DNA of 5,363 nucleotides from Fimbriimonadaceae bacterium. Its GTDB lineage: Bacteria > Armatimonadota > Fimbriimonadia > Fimbriimonadales > Fimbriimonadaceae. The notes beneath the pieces are model-generated. The model was not told where the DNA came from and ran no database searches. It saw only the letters and a list, made by a program, of their open reading frames with translations. Below are positions 1 to 4,916 of this stretch, piece after piece; within the stretch, counting starts at the first letter, position 1; each line of letters opens with the position of its first letter. Made by a program: the position numbers and the translations under genes. The stretch covers positions 1-5,363 of the forward strand of contig JALHPH010000138.1 in assembly GCA_022842565.1 (NCBI GenBank). The letters are read 5' to 3'.

Positions 1-14
1 CGCTCTTCCGATCT
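1..14 (+). other. Illumina sequencing adapter remnant (not genomic)
   Basis: The first 14 bases, CGCTCTTCCGATCT, are identical to the 3' end of the Illumina TruSeq read-1 (P5 side) adapter. The leading C fits the P5-side adapter, which reads ACGCTCTTCC, better than the P7-side one, which reads TGCTCTTCC. The sdhB-like homology on the minus strand runs without a break up to base 15, which fits untrimmed adapter at a contig end. The reading frame happens to stay open through it, so an automatic annotation would add about four false residues (R-S-E-E) to the partial protein. Confidence 0.93.
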
Positions 15-380
15 CTCGAACATCTTGGAGCGATCGACGGACAGATCGCGAACGACCGGGAATTTCTTCATTGGCTCAAGTTTGAGCTCCAGAACATCGC
101 CGTTTTGAACTCCGACGTCATCGACCAGTGCGGAACAAGCCTGACGAATGCCGCCATTCACGTTCATCGTGCAGCTTCCGCAGACCTCCTCTAAGCACGC
201 CGCATCCCAAACCGGAGGGGCCACGTGCTTGCCCTCGACGGTCACCGGGTTCTTGCGGACCTCCATCAGCGCAGAAATCACATTCAAATTCTCGCGGTAA
301 GCGATTTCAAAAGTATCGAAGTGACTGCTTTGGTTCTCGCCTGCTTGGCGGAAGACGATGAGACGGATCTTGGATGGCAT
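15..380 (-). CDS. sdhB: Succinate dehydrogenase/fumarate reductase iron-sulfur subunit, N-terminal part (partial)
   Basis: Iron-sulfur subunit of respiratory complex II. It carries electrons from the flavoprotein SdhA to the membrane anchor and quinone, on the inner face of the cytoplasmic membrane. Only 122 residues are present; families run about 230-250. The plant-type ferredoxin domain is intact. The [2Fe-2S] ligands are C62, C67, C70 and C82 in the pattern C-x4-C-x2-C-x11-C, within ACLEEVCGSCTMNVNGG. The third ligand is Cys, as in Bacillus-type enzymes, where E. coli SdhB has Asp. The stretch LEPMKKFPVVRDLSVDR (101-117) is also typical of the Bacillus-type branch. The domain binding [4Fe-4S] and [3Fe-4S] is lost beyond the contig end. 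The ATG at 380 directly precedes the family's N-terminus. No Shine-Dalgarno sequence precedes it, but a TACAAT lies 12 bases upstream. Succinate dehydrogenase versus fumarate reductase cannot be decided from this piece. Confidence 0.93.
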
Positions 381-421
381 CGCGATAGTTCTATTGTAAC
401 TCTACGGGAGGGGATTCTTCA
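381..421 (-). promoter_or_regulatory. Candidate promoter of the sdhB-like gene, possibly leaderless
   Basis: On the minus strand TACAAT (398 down to 393) matches the -10 consensus TATAAT at five of six positions and ends 12 bases before the ATG. A transcript starting about seven bases after it would have a leader of only about five bases, and no Shine-Dalgarno sequence is present. The -35 region is poor (TGAAGA at 421-416, 17-base spacer). A terminator lies just upstream, so a promoter is expected in this gap. The leaderless reading is an inference. Confidence 0.45.
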
Positions 422-430
422 GGGTCGGCG

Positions 431-468
431 GGCAATAAGAAGCCCCAGAGAAGAATTCTCTGAGGCTT
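431..468 (-). terminator. Rho-independent terminator of the prepilin-like gene
   Basis: Bases 440-452 and 456-468 form an inverted repeat of 13 pairs with one C/A mismatch and a GAA loop. On the minus strand the hairpin is followed by CTTATTG, so together with the last stem bases the tail reads TTCTTATT, a modest U-rich tract. It lies 20 bases after the pilin stop codon and before the sdhB-like gene, where a terminator would be expected. On the plus strand no T-run follows, so it should act mainly on minus-strand transcripts. Confidence 0.75.
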
Positions 469-477
469 GGTCCGTTT

Positions 478-492
478 CTAAGCGGGGCTTAG
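478..492 (-). repeat. Small perfect inverted repeat across the pilin stop codon
   Basis: CTAAGC (478-483) and GCTTAG (487-492) pair perfectly around a GGG loop. The repeat contains the TAA stop of the prepilin-like gene (491-489) and lies ten bases from the larger terminator hairpin. It may be a short 3' mRNA stem that adds to termination or protects the 3' end, but at six base pairs chance is a fair explanation. Confidence 0.35.
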
Positions 493-1400
493 TTGCGGGG
501 CTCTGCGACCGAACCGGGGATACCGTTGAAGTCGTAGGGCGGGAAGTAGGCCGGACCGCTGACGGTCGGGATGTCTTCCACGATGCCATTCTTCTCAGTC
601 TCAGCGGCAAAGCGCGAGCTGTATCGAATGGTCTTGGTGCTGGTGTCGGAGAATCCAACAACAACTTGGCCAGCGTAGCGGTCAGCTCCTGGGAACATGT
701 ATCGGCTCATGTTGCGGGTGGCAACCATGGTGTCCGCATAGAGGCCGATGACCGGTCGCATAGCGGCTGGGACGGTATTGGCCCAGGTACCGGTGGTACC
801 AAGGTAGGTGGTAGCGTTCTCTCCGGATGGTGCCTTCGGCCGCGAGCCGTTAGCAACATACTGCGATTCGTAGAACAGCACCGTCTCAGACGGGAAGCTG
901 ATCGAACCCTCGCTGCGGACAGGGTCAGCGGAACCAACTTGCGGAGGGATGCCTGGATCTTCGAAAACCGCGAAGTTCGGCGAGTAACCGGCGAACGTGA
1001 TCGGGTTCGAGGTTGGGCGGACCCAGCTGCGAGTAGCCAGAGCGACTTGCCAGTTGATGGCTGTTGCATCTCCAGGCGACTTCATCAAGTCTGTGTTCTT
1101 GATGTAGGGTTGCATGGCGTCGTACACGCTGTAAATCTGCGAGCCGGAGCCGGGGGTGCCGACGCCGCTAACCAGAGTGATGTTGGTCAAAGCGTAGGCG
1201 CTTTGAGCATAGGTCTCGTCATTGTCGCTGATGTACATGGTGCTAGCCAGACCAAGCTGCTTCGCATTGCTGATTGAAGCGGCTTTCTTGGCAGCCACAC
1301 GGGCTTGCGACAGAACTGGGAAGAGGATAGCTGCCAAAATTGCGATGATCGCGATGACCACCAGCAGCTCGATGAGGGTGAATGCCTTGTTGTTGCGCAT
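489..1400 (-). CDS. Type II secretion/type IV pilus pseudopilin-like protein with prepilin N-terminal methylation motif
   Basis: A 303-residue exported pseudopilin-like protein. The N-terminus [13 protein letters not shown] is a class III prepilin signal: a short basic leader, cleavage by prepilin peptidase before F7, and Glu11 as the conserved Glu5 of the mature protein. Residues 8-29 form the hydrophobic helix that anchors the protein in the membrane or packs into a pilus. The residue before the cut is Ala instead of the usual Gly, which is common in this family. The next segment, FPVLSQAR...SNAKQLG...MYISDNDET (27-63), is typical of the large family found in Armatimonadota and Planctomycetes. 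The remainder (about 64-303) is a soluble globular domain of unknown role. The protein contains no cysteine. At the usual H-X9-DG site it reads Y242-X9-D252-T253. The ATG at 1400 is preceded only by a weak AAGG about ten bases away. Exact substrate or filament type is unknown. The gene appears monocistronic, with its own promoter and terminator. Confidence 0.92.
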   Translation of the reverse strand: MRNNKAFTLIELLVVIAIIAILAAILFPVLSQARVAAKKAASISNAKQLGLASTMYISDNDETYAQSAYALTNITLVSGVGTPGSGSQIYSVYDAMQPYIKNTDLMKSPGDATAINWQVALATRSWVRPTSNPITFAGYSPNFAVFEDPGIPPQVGSADPVRSEGSISFPSETVLFYESQYVANGSRPKAPSGENATTYLGTTGTWANTVPAAMRPVIGLYADTMVATRNMSRYMFPGADRYAGQVVVGFSDTSTKTIRYSSRFAAETEKNGIVEDIPTVSGPAYFPPYDFNGIPGSVAEPRN

Positions 1401-1421
1401 CAGGATTAACCTTGGTTTATC

Positions 1422-1458
1422 AGGGCGAGGGGCCCTACTTCGTCTTTTTAAGAAGACG
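1422..1458 (-). other. Two small hairpins in the 5' leader of the prepilin-like mRNA
   Basis: CGTCTT (1441-1446) pairs with AAGACG (1453-1458) around a six-base loop. AGGGC (1422-1426) pairs with GCCCT (1432-1436) around a five-base loop. If transcription starts near 1462, as the predicted -10 box implies, the first hairpin begins within about four bases of the mRNA 5' end. Hairpins in that position are known to stabilise some abundant mRNAs. The second lies about 20 bases before the start codon and could influence ribosome access. Both stems are short, so the assignment is tentative. Confidence 0.35.
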
Positions 1459-1468
1459 TTAGCAGCAC

Positions 1469-1497
1469 ATCATAACACAAACTTGACCAAAACGCAA
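1469..1497 (-). promoter_or_regulatory. Sigma-70-type promoter of the prepilin-like gene
   Basis: On the minus strand TTGCGT (1497-1492), a 17-base spacer and TATGAT (1474-1469) form a housekeeping-type promoter. The -10 box matches five of six consensus positions and the -35 box has the key TTG. Transcription would start near 1462, giving a leader of about 60 bases before the ATG at 1400. It lies in the divergent intergenic region, back to back with the weaker promoter for the plus-strand operon. Confidence 0.55.
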
Positions 1498-1509
1498 TTC
1501 GATTTTCGA

Positions 1510-1538
1510 TTGGCTTTGGAATCTGTCATCATTACGGT
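1510..1538 (+). promoter_or_regulatory. Weak candidate promoter for the glycosyltransferase operon
   Basis: TTGGCT (1510-1515), a 17-base spacer and TACGGT (1533-1538) give four and three matches to the -35 and -10 consensus. A start near 1545 would leave a leader of about 25 bases containing the Shine-Dalgarno at 1561. The geometry is right but the -10 box is poor. TTGACC at 1483-1488 is an alternative -35 without a good -10. Confidence 0.3.
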
Positions 1539-1560
1539 GCGGGTGACCTCTCGCATCATT

Positions 1561-1564
1561 GGAG
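1561..1564 (+). promoter_or_regulatory. Ribosome binding site deciding the glycosyltransferase start
   Basis: GGAG lies six bases before the ATG at 1571, an ideal spacing. It supports that ATG over the in-frame TTG at 1559, which would overlap the site itself and add only four residues unlike the family. Confidence 0.65.
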
Positions 1565-1570
1565 TGCTTC

Positions 1571-2320
1571 ATGGCAGTGAAAGTTCACGAACAGCCTCTA
1601 AAGGCCGCAAAAGTCCTAGGTATTCCGGTTTCAGCGATGGAAATTGACCAGGTTCTCGACCTGGCCAAGAACCGGCTGAAAAATTACCAATGGACATTCA
1701 TCGTCACTGCCGACGCAAATTGCCTGATGCTCGCCTTGGCTGATCCCGCTTTTCGAGGGGTCCTGGACGAAGCAGCGATGGTCACCGCTGATGGGTCGGG
1801 CGTGCTCTGGGCGCTACGCCGGCAAGGCATCGATCAAAAAGGAAAGGTGAGCGGTGTCGAGATCGCGGAGCGACTCGTTGCGGCTAGCGCCGACCAGGGT
1901 TTTCGCATTTTCTTTTTGGGCAGTTCACCCGGAGTTGCCGAGATGGCCGCCGAAAAGATGAGGCTCAAGTATCCAGGATGCCAAATCGTTGGTTCGCGGC
2001 ACGGCTTTTTCCCGGCGTCCGATGACCTGCTGGTCGCCGAGGAGATCGCTGCCACCCAGCCCGACATCCTCTTCGTCGCCATGGGCATGCCGCGCCAAGA
2101 GCAGTTCATTCTGAAGACGCGAGACGTCATCAAGGCGACGCTGGTCATGGGCGTAGGCGGAACGCTTGACGTGATGAGTGGCAAACTGCACCGAGCCCCA
2201 CGCATTTGGCAAAAGCTCCACCTGGAATGGCTCTACCGCACGCTCCAAAATCCCAAGAAACTTGAGAAAGTAAAGAAGCTCCCGGCCTTTTTCTGGCGAG
2301 TGCTTCGTGATAAGCCATGA
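1571..2320 (+). CDS. WecG/TagA/CpsF family glycosyltransferase (GT26)
   Basis: A 249-residue glycosyltransferase that by family knowledge transfers a sugar (N-acetylmannosamine or its uronic acid in the studied members) from a UDP-sugar to an undecaprenyl-linked acceptor at the cytoplasmic membrane, for surface polysaccharide or teichoic acid linkage synthesis. Hallmarks are TADAN (46-50), TADGSG (72-77), FFLGSSPGVAE (114-124), MGMPRQEQFI (171-180), GVGGTLDVMSG (194-204), RAPRIW (208-213) and LEWLYR (218-223). T46 and D74 are 28 residues apart, the same as the active-site Thr37 and Asp65 that I recall for Thermoanaerobacter TagA. The basic tail after 223 (NPKKLEKVKK) matches the C-terminal appendage that docks these enzymes on the membrane. 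It is full length and first in a three-gene operon; its TGA overlaps the next ATG. The sugar and acceptor cannot be told from sequence. Since the likely host is a diderm, exopolysaccharide or LPS-type glycan is more likely than teichoic acid. Confidence 0.93.
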   Translation: MAVKVHEQPLKAAKVLGIPVSAMEIDQVLDLAKNRLKNYQWTFIVTADANCLMLALADPAFRGVLDEAAMVTADGSGVLWALRRQGIDQKGKVSGVEIAERLVAASADQGFRIFFLGSSPGVAEMAAEKMRLKYPGCQIVGSRHGFFPASDDLLVAEEIAATQPDILFVAMGMPRQEQFILKTRDVIKATLVMGVGGTLDVMSGKLHRAPRIWQKLHLEWLYRTLQNPKKLEKVKKLPAFFWRVLRDKP

Positions 2321-2862
2321 GAATCTACACACGCAGCGGCGACGATGGCACTACCGGTGTCTTTGGAGGAGGCCGAGTTCGAAAAACCGACCCCGTCATT
2401 GAGGCTCTCGGTACCCTTGATGAGTTGAACGCCTCACTGGGAATCGCCCGGCTTCATTCCCGTGAAACCTCGCTCGACGCCGAGCTCAGCTGGCTGCAAA
2501 ACGTGCTCTTTGACCTCGGCGCGGAACTCGCAACTCCGGTGGATTCACCCTACTATAAGGTGTCGGTGAACGAGCAAGATACGCTCCGCCTGGAGAAGAG
2601 CATCGACGCGCTCTCGGCTGATCTGCCCGAACTGAGGACCTTCATCCTGCCCGGCGGGGCACCGCTCGCGGCGCATTTGCACACCGCGAGGACCCTTTGC
2701 CGCCGCGCCGAAAGGGCTCTGCTGACAATGAGTGAGTCGGCGCACGTAGGCGTCGAACCTCTCCGCTTTGTAAACCGTCTTTCAGATTGGCTCTTTACTG
2801 CCGCCCGGGCGGCCAACCACCTGGCCGGGCAACCCGATACTCCCTGGCAAGCACGCGCATGA
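2317..2862 (+). CDS. pduO: ATP:cob(I)alamin adenosyltransferase, PduO type
   Basis: A cytoplasmic 181-residue enzyme that transfers the adenosyl group of ATP to cob(I)alamin, making adenosylcobalamin for enzymes such as methylmalonyl-CoA mutase or class II ribonucleotide reductase. The PduO/MMAB family is a trimer of five-helix bundles. Visible motifs: the ATP-binding N-terminal loop TRSGDDGTTGVFGGGRVRK (5-23), LGTLDELNA (31-39), FILPGG (109-114), HTARTLCRRAER (122-133) and RFVNRLSDWLFTAAR (150-164). D35, F109, R125 and R129 align with Asp35, Phe112, Arg128 and Arg132 of Lactobacillus reuteri PduO as I recall them, so the site binding corrinoid and ATP looks intact. The length is normal for a single-domain enzyme. 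The ATG overlaps the upstream TGA as ATGA and no clear Shine-Dalgarno is present, so translation is probably coupled. No pdu genes are nearby, so a general cofactor role is more likely than propanediol use. Confidence 0.95.
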   Translation: MRIYTRSGDDGTTGVFGGGRVRKTDPVIEALGTLDELNASLGIARLHSRETSLDAELSWLQNVLFDLGAELATPVDSPYYKVSVNEQDTLRLEKSIDALSADLPELRTFILPGGAPLAAHLHTARTLCRRAERALLTMSESAHVGVEPLRFVNRLSDWLFTAARAANHLAGQPDTPWQARA

Positions 2863-3554
2863 TAACCCCTCTCATTCTCGCCACCGTCATCGTCTCCCAA
2901 TCGGCCACTACTCCGCAGTCGGTGATTTCGACGATGAACCGATACTACGCAGGTGCCGAGAAGTTGAGTGCCGATATCACTCTGGTTCAAACCCTCGGAA
3001 CGAAGTCCACCACGATCAAGAGTTTTCTGCAGTACCACCGCCCCGGAAAGTTCTACCTCCAGCAGAAGATGGCCAACCCCCTGGCCGAGGCGTTCGCCAT
3101 CTCCGACGGTACCAACGTGGGCTATACACCGCCCCGAAACATGCCCACCGTAGGAAGCAAATTGGTCTACGAGCGGCAACGCACCCTTACTGTCAGTGAT
3201 GTCTACACCATCAGTACCCCTGGGCTCGTGGACCGCAGCCCGGTGCTCGACATCATGGTATGTAAGCCAGCGCACGTCCGCTACGTCATCGAACAGATGG
3301 CCACGATTAAGCTGGAGGCGCCGACTGAAGCTGGCGACCACGTGGTCACCGGCAACTGGCGCTCGCACGGCGAAAGTGTAACCGTCGGGACCTACCGGCT
3401 GGTCGTTAGCCAGCAGGGCGAGCTGAAGCGGTACGAGCGACGCGAGCGCGTTGTTCCACCAGGACAAAAAGATGTCATGTCGATCACTTCGGTCTGGACG
3501 GCGACCACACGAAAAGGCGTAGTGGACGACCCAACCCTTTTCTCCGTGCGTTAG
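2859..3554 (+). CDS. Exported LolA-like (outer-membrane lipoprotein-sorting fold) protein
   Basis: A 231-residue protein of the broad LolA-like/DUF2092 type. The body begins with VISTMNRYYAGAEKLSADITL (22-42), then QYHRPGKFYLQQK (58-70), AISDGTNVGYTPPRNM (80-95) and a late DDPTLFSVR ending. This order (an amphipathic helix, strands, then 'DG...Y.P' and 'F') is how LolA-fold proteins read. They bind lipids or lipoprotein acyl chains in a half-barrel in the periplasm. A hydrophobic segment (residues 2-13) followed by SQSA suggests a signal peptide cut near residue 16, but it lacks the usual N-terminal positive charge. The ATG at 2859 overlaps the adenosyltransferase TGA (ATGA), making it the third operon gene. 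An in-frame TTG at 2787 would add 24 residues inside the previous gene and is unlikely. The final TAG overlaps the convergent gene's stop. Being true LolA is not shown; many bacteria have several paralogues of unknown role. Confidence 0.72.
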   Translation: MITPLILATVIVSQSATTPQSVISTMNRYYAGAEKLSADITLVQTLGTKSTTIKSFLQYHRPGKFYLQQKMANPLAEAFAISDGTNVGYTPPRNMPTVGSKLVYERQRTLTVSDVYTISTPGLVDRSPVLDIMVCKPAHVRYVIEQMATIKLEAPTEAGDHVVTGNWRSHGESVTVGTYRLVVSQQGELKRYERRERVVPPGQKDVMSITSVWTATTRKGVVDDPTLFSVR

Positions 3555-4633
3555 TCTTCCATCGGAACCCAGCCGGGGACGCTCAGAATTTTCTCGTGCA
3601 GTCCCTTGGGCAGGGTCAGAAGCTCCGCGCCGTTTTCTTTCGGATAGAGAATCTGGGGTTCGCGGTCTTGCACGAGGGTTTGGGGCCAATCGGGGTCGGT
3701 CAATGCAGCCTTGCCAACCGCCACACCCACTGCGCCGAGCTCTCGCACCGCCGCTGCATCCGATGCCCGCTGAACCGAACCCACGCCAATCAAAGGCGTC
3801 CGCCCTGCAATAACCCGCACGGCGCGCGCAAGGACCGGATCGTCGAAGTCGCCCCGAATACTGCCTTGCGCGTAGTGCCGCAAGGAAATGTGTAGCCACG
3901 CCAGCGGGTATCCGCAAAGCATCTCAAGGAGTGCTTCGGTATGCGCCCAAGTCAGCCCTTCGGGCTCTGGCTCCTCCGGCGAGAAGCGGTAGCCCACCGG
4001 ATAACCCTCCGATACGCTCGCAAAAACGGATTCGACGACTTCGCGGCTAAATCGCAATCGATCCGTGCCGTAACCGTCCGTCCGCAGATTGGTGAGCGGA
4101 CTCACAAACTGCTGCAGCAAATATGTGTTCGCGCCGTGAATCTCGACAGCGTCAAAGCCAGCTTGCTCGGCCCGCCGAGCCGCCTGTCCAAATGCCGCAA
4201 CAACCTCATCGACCTCTTGCTGCGACATCGGGTTCGGCTCGCTCGCGGTGGCGTGCCCCGAACGTACATTTGAAGCCGAAAGCACCCGACCGCAGAGTTT
4301 TTCCGGACATTGCCTGCCGCCATGATGAATCTGCAGCACTGCCTTAGCACCCCCACGGTGGATGGCCTCGGCCGCCGAGCGCAGGGAAGGGAGGTGCCGG
4401 TTGTCGTCGCAGGCCCACTGCCCCTGGAACGCGTGACCTGTCTGATGAACATAGCAGGCAGCGGTCATCACGGTGCCAAAACCGCCTCGCGCCCTACTTT
4501 CCAAAAAAGGAAGCTCATCTTCTCGGATGGTTCCATCGTCATAACTGCTGTAAGTCGTCATTGGAGCAAGAACCAGCGGATTACGCACTGTCATTGCGCC
4601 GAATGACGTAGGAAGAGATAGGAGATTGGACAT
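3551..4633 (-). CDS. NADH:flavin oxidoreductase, old yellow enzyme family (YqiG/OYE-like type)
   Basis: A 360-residue cytoplasmic FMN enzyme with a TIM-barrel fold. Family members use NAD(P)H to reduce activated C=C bonds or other electrophiles; the natural substrate here is unknown. Features: VLAPMTTYSS (20-29) at the first strand, QIHHGG (101-106), EIHGANTYLLQQF (164-176) with H166 and N169 as the substrate-binding His/Asn pair, NLRTDGYG (182-189), YRFSPEEPEPEGLT (215-228), and the phosphate-binding GVGSV (283-287) and VGKAALTDPDW (306-316). The RFSPEEPE-type signature is one I associate with the Bacillus YqiG/OYE-like-4 subgroup. There is no C-terminal Fe-S/FAD extension, so it is not a 2,4-dienoyl-CoA reductase type. 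The ATG at 4633 is chosen because it places MSNLLSLPTSFG before the first strand as in the family. A longer version from a TTG at 4705 would run into feoA. No strong Shine-Dalgarno is visible. It ends by overlapping the LolA-like stop. Confidence 0.9.
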   Translation of the reverse strand: MSNLLSLPTSFGAMTVRNPLVLAPMTTYSSYDDGTIREDELPFLESRARGGFGTVMTAACYVHQTGHAFQGQWACDDNRHLPSLRSAAEAIHRGGAKAVLQIHHGGRQCPEKLCGRVLSASNVRSGHATASEPNPMSQQEVDEVVAAFGQAARRAEQAGFDAVEIHGANTYLLQQFVSPLTNLRTDGYGTDRLRFSREVVESVFASVSEGYPVGYRFSPEEPEPEGLTWAHTEALLEMLCGYPLAWLHISLRHYAQGSIRGDFDDPVLARAVRVIAGRTPLIGVGSVQRASDAAAVRELGAVGVAVGKAALTDPDWPQTLVQDREPQILYPKENGAELLTLPKGLHEKILSVPGWVPMED

Positions 4634-4679
4634 AGAGAGCAATAAGAAGGGAGCCGGGCAGAGGGTACCATCAAGTTCA
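4634..4679. promoter_or_regulatory. Short divergent intergenic region between the oxidoreductase and feoA
   Basis: These 46 bases separate two divergent starts, so at least one promoter must reach into a coding region. TACCAT (4666-4671) resembles a -10 box and ends eight bases before the GTG at 4680, which would give a nearly leaderless feoA message. Its -35 region (TAAGAA at 4643-4648) is poor. I see no recognisable Fur box, although ferrous iron genes are often Fur regulated. The GGTACC palindrome (4665-4670) is too short to interpret. Confidence 0.25.
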
Positions 4680-4916
4680 GTGAAAAGACGCTTCTCGGAA
4701 CTCAAAAAAGGCGATAAGGGAACCGTGTTCCGCTACGTCTGCGAGGACGAGTGCGCTATCCGATTGCAAGAAATGGGCCTGTGCCCTGGAACCGAGTTCC
4801 GTGTCCTGAAAGTGGCTCCTCTGGGCGATCCTGTCGAGGTTGAGTTCCGCGATTGCCGCCTTTGCCTGCGCCGCAGCGAAACGCAGAGTATTGACGTCGA
4901 GGTCCACGCAGAGTAG
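4680..4916 (+). CDS. feoA: Ferrous iron transport accessory protein FeoA, cysteine-rich
   Basis: A small cytoplasmic SH3-like protein that works with the FeoB transporter in Fe(II) import. From the GTG at 4680 it has 78 residues, the usual FeoA length. Family signatures are FSELKKGDKGTV (5-16), LQEMGLCPGTEF (29-40), VAPLGDPVEVEF (45-56) and LCLRRSE (61-67). An in-frame TTG at 4626 would give 96 residues; it has a GGAAGAG eight bases upstream but adds a low-complexity basic tail and overlaps the divergent gene's start, so I prefer the GTG. Unusually, it has five cysteines (C21, C25, C35, C59, C62), including CEDEC and CRLC. C59 and C62 sit where typical FeoA proteins have Gly and Ser. The TAG stop is followed directly by the feoB ATG. 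Identity is secure; the exact start is not. Confidence 0.9.
   Translation: MKRRFSELKKGDKGTVFRYVCEDECAIRLQEMGLCPGTEFRVLKVAPLGDPVEVEFRDCRLCLRRSETQSIDVEVHAE

Noticed and set aside
225..1277. Long open frame of 350 codons on the plus strand opposite the pseudopilin gene
   Set aside because: It is antisense to a gene with clear prepilin motifs, has no recognisable domain and crosses the terminator and the sdhB-like start. It is a shadow frame in GC-rich DNA.
1468..1560. Three CATCAT(T/A) heptamers at 1468, 1527 and 1554 in the divergent intergenic region
   Set aside because: The copies are short and unevenly spaced (59 and 27 bases apart), so chance explains them. I do not call an operator or a CRISPR-like repeat.
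2553..3917. Open frame of 454 codons on the minus strand across pduO, the LolA-like gene and the oxidoreductase
   Set aside because: Its translation is rich in Arg, Gly and Ala with no domain, and it lies opposite or out of frame with three genes that carry family motifs. It is a shadow frame.
4631..4705. Longer oxidoreductase starting at the TTG at 4705
   Set aside because: The extra 24 residues do not resemble the family N-terminus, the start codon is weak and the extension would overlap feoA. The ATG at 4633 fits better.
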